From an uncultured Acetatifactor sp. (lineage in GTDB: Bacteria > Bacillota > Clostridia > Lachnospirales > Lachnospiraceae), in assembly GCA_910585665.1 (NCBI GenBank), contig CAJUFI010000006.1, forward strand, positions 33,502 through 97,501: a stretch of 64,000 nt of DNA, in the 5' to 3' direction. The notes beneath the pieces were generated by a model that saw only the letters and a program-made list of their open reading frames with translations, had not been told where the DNA came from and ran no database searches. The position numbers and the translations under genes are program-made. Shown one piece after another: positions 56,678-64,000 of the stretch; within the stretch, counting starts at the first letter, position 1, and each line of letters starts with the position of its first letter.

Positions 56678-58306
56678 TCATTTTTCATAGACCAGCAGCG
56701 AAGCGGGAACCGGGTAGTCCACGCCATCCAGGAACAGCCCTTTCTCCCTGGCCCTGTAAATCACCATCATGGGAACGCTGTCGCCGCAGTACATATACTG
56801 CTGCCATTTTGGTACGCTTTTCAGGTGGAGCGGAAGTTTTACATAGCCGCTTTGGAAGACAGAAAGCAGCACATCCCGGGTGCGGGCAGCTATTTGTTCT
56901 GCGCACCTCCACGACAAGGTGCATTCCTCCTGATGCTCTGTCCGGCTCAGCACCGGAATATCCAGCCGCAGCTTATCCTCCCGGCGCAGGAATCCCTGCT
57001 TTATGAAAGCATCGGCATCCTGCAGCACATGGGAACTTACTGCCGATTCTTCCGTAGGGATCTCGCTCCACAATTCATAGAACCATTTTACGTAATCATG
57101 TGCCTGATACGTATCCAGATAAGAGCCAAAGGACGTTCCGTAAATCCATATTTCCAGAGATTTCATATCCCTGAAATTCTGTTCTGAGTAACCTACCTCT
57201 CCGTTGACTGCGTATTTCCAGAGACCGGCATAGTCCTCCTGGCGGTATCCGGCGGGGTACTGCATGCCCATGGCGATCCACCGTCCGCCGTCCTTGCGGT
57301 AAGGATACTCCGAAAAGGGCATGTGACCGGTCACTTCATCCCGCACGGACATATGGGCATTCATCAGCGTTTTCACACAGAAATGAAGTTCCAGCTTTGT
57401 CCGCGCCCGCTCTGACTGGCGCTGATACCAGGGCTTTTCCCGCAAGGAATCCAGTCCTTGCTTCATTTCCTCCCAGAACAGGGTGAAATGGTTCTCCACT
57501 GTGGCAAGCTGCTTTTCGAAAGTGGCCATCCTGTCCTTAATGGTGTAAATAATGAAATCCGTATATGCTTTTCCGCCTTCCGTCCGCTTCATCAATGCGC
57601 CTGCGACCAGCTTCTCCACCACAGGCTCCACGAAAGCCGCCGGAACCCCAAGGGCTTTGGCCAGCTCCGTCTCCGTCAGGGGCTTGGGATAGGCAAGAAT
57701 CAGGATGCTCTGTGCCAGTTTATCTGAATCGGGTACCAGGGAAAACGGCTCGTGCTGCAGTCCCTCCTGGCCGGAACAGGCAAGGCACAGAATATCCGGC
57801 TCATAGCTTTGCTTCGTATAGTTTTCCATATCAGTCACTCCTTTTCTGACATGCTGCCTTCCTATATTCAGTCGGCTCTTTACGGTGCCCGTGGGTATCT
57901 GCAGGTCTTTTGCAATCCGTTCCACCGTATGCCCGTGCATGTAAAAACGTACCATTACCTCCCGGTGGATCCGGGCCAGATAGCCAAGCTCCCGGCGGAC
58001 GGCTTCCAGCTTTTCGGCGGAATCGTCGTCCTCAATATGCTCCTGGGCAATCTCGAAAGGATGCTCATCGAAACTTATCTGGGGGTAGTTGTACTTTTCC
58101 CGGAGCCAGTCGCAGTACTTGTTGGAGAGGATGGTGAGGAGCCATGCCCACAGGTTGTCGGGCTTCTTCCCCTGGGAAAGCTGGCTGACAGCGGCCAGGA
58201 AGGTCTCCTGGGCGATGTCCTCCGCCACATGGGCGTCCCGGGCTTTGTTCAATGCGGCTGAATACAGTCTGTCAACATATTTGGTCAAATCATATTTTTC
58301 TTCCAT
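56678..58306 (-). CDS. ECF-type sigma factor fused to a large C-terminal domain
   Basis: A 542-residue protein. Residues 5-75 are sigma region 2 (YSAALNKARDAHVAEDIAQE then LWAWLLTILSNKYCDWLR). Residues 100-155 are sigma region 4 (MVRFYMHGHTVERIAKDLQI then GTVKSRLNIGRQ). After a short linker (ENYTKQSYEPDILCLACSG) comes a 370-residue unknown region that begins with a winged-helix-like segment (LTETELAKALGVPAAFVEPVVEKLV). No transmembrane segment is visible, so it is not a standard anti-sigma fusion. The C-terminal part could be a sensor. AGGTG lies about seven bases before ATG 58306. No anti-sigma gene is adjacent. 58307-58532 shows no convincing gene. Confidence 0.8.
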   Translation of the reverse strand: MEEKYDLTKYVDRLYSAALNKARDAHVAEDIAQETFLAAVSQLSQGKKPDNLWAWLLTILSNKYCDWLREKYNYPQISFDEHPFEIAQEHIEDDDSAEKLEAVRRELGYLARIHREVMVRFYMHGHTVERIAKDLQIPTGTVKSRLNIGRQHVRKGVTDMENYTKQSYEPDILCLACSGQEGLQHEPFSLVPDSDKLAQSILILAYPKPLTETELAKALGVPAAFVEPVVEKLVAGALMKRTEGGKAYTDFIIYTIKDRMATFEKQLATVENHFTLFWEEMKQGLDSLREKPWYQRQSERARTKLELHFCVKTLMNAHMSVRDEVTGHMPFSEYPYRKDGGRWIAMGMQYPAGYRQEDYAGLWKYAVNGEVGYSEQNFRDMKSLEIWIYGTSFGSYLDTYQAHDYVKWFYELWSEIPTEESAVSSHVLQDADAFIKQGFLRREDKLRLDIPVLSRTEHQEECTLSWRCAEQIAARTRDVLLSVFQSGYVKLPLHLKSVPKWQQYMYCGDSVPMMVIYRAREKGLFLDGVDYPVPASLLVYEK

Positions 58307-58532
58307 TTGTATCACCTGAAAAGCGCTTTTTCGGGGAACCGCCTGGCAGAAGCTGGGGTGCAGTTCCTGACTGGCGGTTCTATTGATTTAGTCGTGAGAA
58401 AAGGGGGAAGGTTCATTGATTATGGAAATTTTAAAATTTATTTCTCCAATTTCCGGGAGATAATTGGCTGCACTGGTGGAAGCATAGAAATGTGGGCGGC
58501 AATCACAGCTGCTTCTGAGTTATAATACAAAT

Positions 58533-59045
58533 TCATAGTACAAAGGACACGTCATAACTGCCGTCAATCAGGTGATAGTCGCAGCCATATTTCCGGCACA
58601 TCTCAAGGTTGTAGGCATTCTCCTCAAGCACGTTTTCCATGGTACAATATTCATCGTCCAGCCGTTCTTCGATGACATTTGCATAAGCTCTGATATCGGC
58701 AAAGTGCTCTTCGATATATGATTTGCTCATGACAAGGCAGAGGTAGCGGATTTCCTTCAGGTATTCCTCTTCGAAATCCTTTTTCCAGTCAAAGGGGATG
58801 TAACAGCCCTCTACGATGAGGTTCTGGCGGTTCTCGATGGCAGTCTTGACCATCTCTCTGACGACGGGCCACAGATAGGGTACCAGCTCGCTGTCATCCG
58901 ATGGCGTCAGGTCTGTGTACCCGCTCCGGATCAGGCCCATCTTCAGGTGGTCGATGGACAGGTAGGGGTAGTGGTATTTTTCCAGCAGTTTCTGGGCCAG
59001 CGCGGTCTTGCCCGTATGGGATGCGCCTGCAATCAATAGAATCAT
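58533..59045 (-). CDS. P-loop kinase-like protein (AAA_33/zeta-toxin superfamily)
   Basis: A 170-residue single-domain P-loop NTPase with Walker A GASHTGKTAL near 7-16, an LID-like IEEHFADIR region and a conserved IVEGCYIPFDW, the pattern of adenylate kinase-like small-molecule kinases. It is short and lacks recognisable zeta-toxin residues. It may phosphorylate a nucleotide or sugar. Its start follows AGGAGAAAT. The 250 bases after its upstream end (59046-59298) show no gene. Confidence 0.75.
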   Translation of the reverse strand: MILLIAGASHTGKTALAQKLLEKYHYPYLSIDHLKMGLIRSGYTDLTPSDDSELVPYLWPVVREMVKTAIENRQNLIVEGCYIPFDWKKDFEEEYLKEIRYLCLVMSKSYIEEHFADIRAYANVIEERLDDEYCTMENVLEENAYNLEMCRKYGCDYHLIDGSYDVSFVL

Positions 59046-59298
59046 GTTTCATTTCTCCTTCTGTAGATGCATTAGCGTTTTACGATTATCTATTTACCGT
59101 TACTCCTTGCTCCCTTGCGGTCCAGGATGCCCTTTTCAGAGCATTCAGTATTTTACGGAAACCGGTCACATCTGCGTGGATGTCCTTCCTCGATTATCCA
59201 TATTATATTCGCAGTCTGAAATAATATCAAGGCGTTCGCTGTATTTTTGAGGTAATATTTCGAAAAATTTCGGGGAATTGTTTTCGGAGCGGAACTAT

Positions 59299-59327
59299 TT
59301 TACTTCTAAGCCGTTATATATTATAAT
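59299..59327 (+). promoter_or_regulatory. sigma-A promoter of membrane-protein cluster
   Basis: TTTACT (59299-59304) and TATAAT (59322-59327) with a 17-base spacer. It lies 149 bases before the first gene. Confidence 0.65.
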
Positions 59328-59475
59328 GGAGCCAGTACAATCCGGCCATGGATGCCGAAGCGAAAATGGCAATCACCGTTTTGGATGGCTGTGGGAAGCG
59401 GAATTTGGGGCATGAGCCCTATGGGGGCTGGAGTCTGGGGCCTGGAGGGACTGTTGGATGGGAGAGGGGAAAGGA

Positions 59476-60696
59476 ATGACGTTTTTTTATTCCGTGCTGC
59501 ATCTGCTGGTGGACGGCGTGTGCGCTTTGGCCATGTTCGGCAGTTTCCTGGGCCGGGAGGACGGATATTTTTACATATTGGTATATAATTTCTGCGCGTT
59601 CGCGCTGCAGATGCCCTTTGGGGTGGTGCTGGATTCTTTGCAGGAGAGGGAAAGGGGCTGGCGGGACTTTGCCTGTCTGATGGCGGGGACAGGCGTGCTG
59701 TGTACGCTGGCGGGCGCTGTCACCCATCCGGCGGTGCTGGGAATCGGCAATGCCCTGTTCCATGTAGGCGGGGGCGTAGGCGTGATTCGGGAGGATCGTG
59801 CCCGGGGCTGGCGGGGCAGGGGACTGGGCGTGTTCGTGGCACCGGGGGCTCTGGGGCTGTTTTTGGGCACGCAGATTGCGGGAACGGGCACGGGATTGGC
59901 ATGGACGGGAGGAATCGGTATCTTGATGGCGCTGCTGTGCCTGGCGGCCTGGCGCTGTGGACGCCGTGGGGCGGCAAGGACGGAAGCGCCAGGCACCGGG
60001 CAGAACCGGCGGACAGCAGAGGTGCCGGAGACGATTGGGAACGAAGCGGCGGACGGCAGGCCGACCGATGCAAAGATGCGGGAGACAGCCGCGAACGCAG
60101 CGGTGGACGGCGGGCTGACCGGTGCTAAATTACCGGGGCCTGTTTTGGAGAATCTTATGGGAAACGAATCCGCGGAAACCGCGGACAGCAGAAAAAGGCT
60201 GCCGGGAAGAGGGCCAGGCCAAAGCGGAATCATCGTGGCCGTCTGCTGCCTGGCGGTGGTGGCGTTGCGGTCTTACGTTGGGATGGCGGTGGCGCTGCCC
60301 TGGAAGTCCGGGATGTTGGCGGGCGTCCTGGCCGTGCTTGCTGTGGTTGGCGGGAAGATGGCAGGCGGATTCGCCGGGGCAGCGCATGGGATGAGGAGGA
60401 CGGCCATTGTCTCCCTGGGGCTTGCGGCGGTATGCTACTTAGGCTGCGCCGCCATGCCCCTGGGGCTTGCCGCTCTGTTTCTCTTCAATATGACCATGCC
60501 TGTGACGCTATACTGGCTGGTCTGCAGCATGCCCGGAAGGCCCGGATTTGCTTTCGGCTTTCTGACCTTTGCCCTGTTCCTGGGTTTTTTGCCCGTGTAT
60601 TTCGGGCTGGCGGTTGGAAACGGAAATGTGCTGGGCTGTGGGGGGAGCATATTGTCTTTGCTGTTGCTGGCGGCCGGGATGGGAAGGAGGGAGTAA
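59476..60696 (+). CDS. polytopic membrane protein (MFS-like), unknown
   Basis: A 406-residue protein with two groups of about five to six hydrophobic helices, separated by a 95-residue cytoplasmic linker (about 175-265) rich in A, G, E, T and R. The first half begins FFYSVLHLLVDGVCALAMF and the second has MAVALPWKSGMLAGVLAVLA. The layout is reminiscent of major facilitator proteins, but I cannot identify a subfamily. GGGGAAAGGA precedes ATG 59476. It forms an operon with the next gene, whose GTG starts immediately after this stop (TAAGTG). Confidence 0.6.
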   Translation: MTFFYSVLHLLVDGVCALAMFGSFLGREDGYFYILVYNFCAFALQMPFGVVLDSLQERERGWRDFACLMAGTGVLCTLAGAVTHPAVLGIGNALFHVGGGVGVIREDRARGWRGRGLGVFVAPGALGLFLGTQIAGTGTGLAWTGGIGILMALLCLAAWRCGRRGAARTEAPGTGQNRRTAEVPETIGNEAADGRPTDAKMRETAANAAVDGGLTGAKLPGPVLENLMGNESAETADSRKRLPGRGPGQSGIIVAVCCLAVVALRSYVGMAVALPWKSGMLAGVLAVLAVVGGKMAGGFAGAAHGMRRTAIVSLGLAAVCYLGCAAMPLGLAALFLFNMTMPVTLYWLVCSMPGRPGFAFGFLTFALFLGFLPVYFGLAVGNGNVLGCGGSILSLLLLAAGMGRRE

Positions 60697-61206
60697 GTGG
60701 GAAAATATTTTCTGGACATGTTCGGTTTTTCGCTGGCGCTTACCATGGTGGTGGAACTGGCGGTGGCCTTTCTGTTCCGGAGATGCTGGGCCGGGAAAAG
60801 CGCTGTGGAAAGCGCCGCAGCGGGGAACGGGACTAGGCTGGCGAGAAAAGGCAGGCTGCCGGAGGATGTTCTGTTCGCCCGTCCCGGGCGGGTGCTGGCG
60901 CTGGTGATGCTGGTGAATCTGCTGACCAATCCGCTTGCCGTGCTGCTGTGCTGGCTGGGGAAAGTGAATCTGCCGTTTTTTCTGGCGTGGCCGGTGCAGC
61001 TGGTTGTGGAGGCCGGGGCAGTGGCCGTGGAAGCTTATGTCTATCGGAGTTTTTCAGGGAAAAGCGGCTGGCGGATAGGACATCCGATGGCCCTTGCAGT
61101 CACTACGAACGTATGTTCCTGGCTGCTGGGAATACTGGCGATGGCGGTGAAGAGACAGACCTGGTTCCACATGCTGACGCTGTGGCTGGAATTGCTCCGC
61201 CAATGA
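60697..61206 (+). CDS. small polytopic membrane protein, unknown
   Basis: A 169-residue protein with four or more hydrophobic helices: GFSLALTMVVELAVAFLF, VLALVMLVNLLTNPLAVLL, LAWPVQLVVEAGAVAVEAYVY and LAVTTNVCSWLLGILAM. A basic loop lies after the first. The GTG start directly follows the stop of the preceding gene, implying coupling. No family recognised. The 215 bases to the next gene (61207-61421) show no gene. Confidence 0.6.
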   Translation: MGKYFLDMFGFSLALTMVVELAVAFLFRRCWAGKSAVESAAAGNGTRLARKGRLPEDVLFARPGRVLALVMLVNLLTNPLAVLLCWLGKVNLPFFLAWPVQLVVEAGAVAVEAYVYRSFSGKSGWRIGHPMALAVTTNVCSWLLGILAMAVKRQTWFHMLTLWLELLRQ

Positions 61207-61421
61207 TTCCGAATGAGAGGATGCCTGGGCGCAGAGTGCAGAGCCATGACAGAGGCAGGGCGAAAGGCTCTGAGCATTTCAGGAAGCAGAATCAGACTTT
61301 GGGCAGAAAGGCATCTGGAAAAGCGGGGGAATCGACCCCAAGGAGTTCCGAAAAGCAGCGTGATAATCGGTCTCTCGGTATGGAGATACTGAGAGGATAT
61401 ACAAGAAAATAGGGAGGCAAT

Positions 61422-62432
61422 ATGAAAATCTGGAAGAAAATCTTTTCTGCGGCAGCGGCGACCCTTTGCTGCATGTTTGGCGCGATGTCGGTGAAAGCGG
61501 ACATGATCTGGGAGCCAATGGATTCGTTCTACAGCGAACATTCCGCGGAATGTACCTATGTGAACCGCGTGTTCACTGCCAATGGCCCTGACGGCAAAGT
61601 CATCCTCTATGTGAGTCCGGAGGTGCCTGAGCCTGTGGCTGTCTGGGAGAACGGTTATACGGCCCATATCTCTTTCACATATGAGGACAGGGATGGAATC
61701 CTGTGGGGAATTAGTGACGATTCTGACGGAAGAGTGGGATGGGTGCCGATGGACTACATGGAGGTGGTATATGATAGCATCGCTTTCAGGGAGGAGCACG
61801 CGGCGGAGCTGGTAGAACAGGCGGGAGAGCTGGAGGGAGTGGATTACGGGGAAGCGTTCTATTTCTGGGAATACCCCGGTTCTTCGGTGTTTCATGACAT
61901 GACCATGGGCGATTACCCGCCGTCCTATTACTGCGTGTATACAGACGAGCGCGGCCATAGCTGGGGATGCGTGGGATATTACTTTGGCATCCGGGACATA
62001 TGGGTGTGCCTTGATGAGCCAGGGGCAGATTATGCGCAGCTTTTCCCGGGGGTCCTGGGGGACGGTGAAGCTGACACAGGCTTGGAAGGACAGAAAGGCC
62101 AAACAGCCGGTTCGGAAGACCAGGAGGGCGGGACGGCCGGGGATCCGACAGCGACAGACCCGGACGTGGCAGACCAGAACACGACAGAACAAGGGGCGGC
62201 AGATCAGGACGCTTCGGAAGGAACAGGCGCGGAGACGGATTCCTCAGGGGAAGGGTCTGTGGAAAGCCATAGAGCAGGGCAGCAGAAAGACGGCCAGGAG
62301 ACAGGAAGGATTGTGCCGAAACCAGACAACAGGGCCATGACGGCGGCGATTGCCATGGTGGCCGCCGCCGTGGCTGTCACCGCCGTCCTTCTGGTCATCC
62401 TGAAGCGAAAGGGGTCGGAAACACCAAAATAG
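61422..62432 (+). CDS. secreted SH3-like protein with C-terminal membrane anchor
   Basis: A 336-residue protein with a signal peptide ending near VKA (residues 1-26), a 180-residue folded region with two SH3-like segments (DGKVILYVSPEVPEP, then WGISDDSDGRVGWVPMDYM; later GHSWGCVGYYFGIRDIWVC), an acidic low-complexity linker (about 210-290), and a single C-terminal helix (MTAAIAMVAAAVAVTAVLLVI) with a basic end. It is therefore an outward-facing, C-terminally anchored surface protein. It is probably in the same transcription unit as the two membrane proteins before it. Confidence 0.7.
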   Translation: MKIWKKIFSAAAATLCCMFGAMSVKADMIWEPMDSFYSEHSAECTYVNRVFTANGPDGKVILYVSPEVPEPVAVWENGYTAHISFTYEDRDGILWGISDDSDGRVGWVPMDYMEVVYDSIAFREEHAAELVEQAGELEGVDYGEAFYFWEYPGSSVFHDMTMGDYPPSYYCVYTDERGHSWGCVGYYFGIRDIWVCLDEPGADYAQLFPGVLGDGEADTGLEGQKGQTAGSEDQEGGTAGDPTATDPDVADQNTTEQGAADQDASEGTGAETDSSGEGSVESHRAGQQKDGQETGRIVPKPDNRAMTAAIAMVAAAVAVTAVLLVILKRKGSETPK

Positions 62433-62468
62433 AGGAAAGTTTTGAGGAAAATCCAGAAAGCCAGGAAC

Positions 62469-63758
62469 CTATATGGACAGGTACTTGTCCAGCTCTTCCT
62501 CCACCTGGGGCATCTTCTTGATTTTCGGGTTCCGGATTATGTTCCCTCTGGCCACCACCATGCTGAGGCTGCGCAGGGCGGACAGATGCTCCAGCGGATT
62601 TTTGGCGGACACGATGAAATCCGCGCATTTTCCCGTCTCGATGCTGCCAGTCACGTCCCCCAGCCCGGCAATCTCCGCATTGCGTTTTGTGGCGGTGTAC
62701 AGGGCGAAGGCATTGGGCACGCCGCAGCATTTGTGGAAATAGTGCAGCTCCCTCCACATGTCGTAATGGGTCACGAAGGGGCAGCCGGTGTCCGTGCCCA
62801 GTCCTACCGGGATGCCATGGGCCAGGCACTGTTTGGCGCACTCCACGATGCCGTCGAAGACTACTTTCCCGTTGTGCTGTCCCATCTCGTCCACATGGCT
62901 CACCGCCGGGTCGAACAGGACATAAGGCAGCGCCGGGGAGATGGTGGCCACATGGACGGCTCCCTTTTCCCGGAAGAGACGCAGAATTTCCTCGTCCGGC
63001 TTCGCGCCGTGCTCGATGGTGTCCACGCCGTTCTCCAGGGCCGCGCGCAGGCCCTCGGGGCTCTCCACATGGGCTGCCACATGATAGCCCAGTTTATGGG
63101 CCTCTTCACAGGCCTGGCGAATGATGTCGGGGGACATTTTCAGGACGCCCGGTTCGCCTTTCACGGTGGCATCCAGGACGCCGCCCGTGACCATCAGCTT
63201 AATCAGGTCAGGCTTGTCCGTGGAAATCTTGTGGACGTACCGCACGGCTTCCTCGGGACTGGTGGCTTCATAGGCCAGGGAACCGGCCATGTGGCCCCCG
63301 GGGACGGATATGGCCATGTTGGCGGCCAGGATGCGCGGCCCAAGGGCTTTGCCGGCGTTGATCAGGTCCCGGACCCAGGTATCGTAGTGCTCCACCCCGC
63401 CCACGGAACGGAAGGTGGTGACGCCGCTGAAAAGCTCCGTGCGGCAGTATGATTTATACATATGTTCCGTATATTTTCGGGTCAGGGGGTTGGCTGTGGC
63501 CAGCTTTACGGCCTTCTTGGCATCTGCAGGCTTCTCCTTGGGCTTTCCGTCCGCCGGGATATGGACATGGAGATTGATCAGCCCGGGCATCAGATATTCT
63601 CCGTTCAAATCGATTTTCTCATATCCCTGGAAATCACACTCCGTCTCCGGCAGGACCGCGGCTATGTTCTCGCCGTCCACCAAGACCGCATAGCCTGACA
63701 GGGGGGCCATGTTTTCGCTTCCGTCCAGAAGAATCATATTTGTGAATGCTTTTTTCAT
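62469..63758 (-). CDS. metal-dependent amidohydrolase (imidazolonepropionase-like)
   Basis: A 429-residue amidohydrolase-superfamily enzyme. The HxH metal motif is in GLINLHVHIP near 62-71, the carbamylated lysine candidate in LIKLMVTGGVLD, two histidines in HVAAHVESPEG and DTIEHGAKPD, and the catalytic aspartate in GLGTDTGCPF. The closest groups are imidazolonepropionase-like and Xaa-Pro dipeptidase-type amidohydrolases; the substrate is unknown. GAAAGGAG precedes ATG 63758. A tandem array of MITE copies starts 31 bases upstream, so its promoter lies inside or beyond the array. Confidence 0.88.
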   Translation of the reverse strand: MKKAFTNMILLDGSENMAPLSGYAVLVDGENIAAVLPETECDFQGYEKIDLNGEYLMPGLINLHVHIPADGKPKEKPADAKKAVKLATANPLTRKYTEHMYKSYCRTELFSGVTTFRSVGGVEHYDTWVRDLINAGKALGPRILAANMAISVPGGHMAGSLAYEATSPEEAVRYVHKISTDKPDLIKLMVTGGVLDATVKGEPGVLKMSPDIIRQACEEAHKLGYHVAAHVESPEGLRAALENGVDTIEHGAKPDEEILRLFREKGAVHVATISPALPYVLFDPAVSHVDEMGQHNGKVVFDGIVECAKQCLAHGIPVGLGTDTGCPFVTHYDMWRELHYFHKCCGVPNAFALYTATKRNAEIAGLGDVTGSIETGKCADFIVSAKNPLEHLSALRSLSMVVARGNIIRNPKIKKMPQVEEELDKYLSI

Positions 63759-63788
63759 TTCTGCTCCTTTCCTGGTTCCTGATAGTAA

Positions 63789-63888
63789 GGAATTGTCTAC
63801 AAATAACTGATGCGAGTTTATAGCCGTTTTCGTTGTATTTCTGGGCTTTCTCCTAAACAAGTTGCATCAGTTATTTTCCGACAATTCC
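63789..63888 (+). mobile_element. 100-bp hairpin MITE, copy 11
   Basis: Flanked by TAA (63786-63788 and 63889-63891). One base different from copy 5. First unit of a head-to-tail array. Confidence 0.93.
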
Positions 63889-63891
63889 TAA

Positions 63892-63991
63892 GGAATTGTC
63901 TACAAATGACTGCTGCGAGTTTATAGCCGTTTTCCTTGTATTTCCGGGCTTTCTCCTAAACAAGTTGCATCAGTTATTTTCCGACAATTCC
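63892..63991 (+). mobile_element. 100-bp hairpin MITE, copy 12 (tandem)
   Basis: Begins directly after the shared TAA of copy 11 and ends at TAA (63992-63994). Its stem start AAATGACTGC differs from copy 11, so the tandem is not a fresh duplication. Confidence 0.93.
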
Positions 63992-63994
63992 TAA

Positions 63995-64000
63995 GGAATT
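63995..64000 (+). mobile_element. start of a further MITE copy at window edge
   Basis: After the TAA at 63992-63994 the last six bases are GGAATT, the left end of the family. A third tandem copy probably continues beyond the window. Confidence 0.6.

Noticed and set aside
58307..58525. 72-codon plus-strand frame between the sigma factor and the kinase
   Set aside because: No ribosome-binding site, starts inside the sigma gene's own leader, and shows no recognisable domain. Left unannotated.
63759..63860. Extended N-terminus of the amidohydrolase
   Set aside because: The extra residues are encoded by MITE copy 11; a good ribosome-binding site precedes ATG 63758.
63786..64000. CRISPR array
   Set aside because: The repeats are adjacent with only TAA between them, there are no spacers, and the same unit is dispersed across the window.

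Overview
The window looks like part of a gut Lachnospiraceae-type (Clostridia) chromosome. The evidence is Gram-positive style AGGAGG ribosome-binding sites, a PPi-dependent phosphofructokinase, a LytR-CpsA-Psr protein, a DUF4250 protein, a VTC/DUF4956 pair, a CyuA-type cysteine desulfidase, lipoprotein ABC transporters and moderately GC-rich coding DNA. I saw no rRNA, tRNA, CRISPR array, prophage module or intact transposase gene.

Layout. 1-10 kb: HMA metal-binding protein, AraC regulator, clpB, LCP protein, DUF4250 protein, PPi-PFK, cysteine desulfidase, polysaccharide deacetylase. 10-15 kb: an accessory patch with a coiled-coil DUF2325 protein, an AAA/PD-(D/E)XK protein and an N-terminally short Panacea (DUF4065) gene. 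15-27 kb: a purine/molybdenum block with xpt, a xanthine permease, an NTPase-MocA fusion, a ModE-type regulator, a three-gene FecCD-type ABC transporter preceded by a 24-bp palindrome resembling a ModE box, and the three subunits of a xanthine dehydrogenase-family molybdenum hydroxylase. This suggests coordinated purine salvage or oxidation, molybdate or tungstate uptake, and cofactor maturation. 27-31 kb: a second AAA/PD-(D/E)XK protein, a decayed TetR-CPBP pair fused by rearrangement to an AraC/GyrI fragment, and a PRTase-like protein. 31-39 kb: a large GH-like orphan, a cNMP-domain protein, a GH13 alpha-glucosidase and an XRE-Uma2 protein. 39-48 kb: potABCD with a membrane-anchored PotD, a two-component system and VTC-DUF4956. 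48-56 kb: UvrD-like helicase, alkyltransferase-like protein, Suv3-like RNA helicase, aminotransferase, C39-like protein and SpoU methyltransferase. 56-64 kb: an ECF-sigma fusion protein, a P-loop kinase, a three-gene membrane/secreted cluster and an amidohydrolase.

The most striking feature is a non-coding mobile family of exactly 100 bp with GGAATTGTC ends and 3-bp TAA/TTA duplications. Ten full-length copies, a partial copy, a 22-bp deletion derivative and the first bases of another copy are present. Three insertions can be checked inside the window: two interrupt reading frames that rejoin exactly when the element and one TAA are removed, and one has an empty paralogous site 2.4 kb away. 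The arms of the copies differ in sequence yet stay complementary. A different 126-bp element with 8-bp direct repeats lies next to one copy. Another recurrent oddity is tandem reiteration of gene 3' ends, stop codon included, at the molybdenum-hydroxylase large subunit and at potD.
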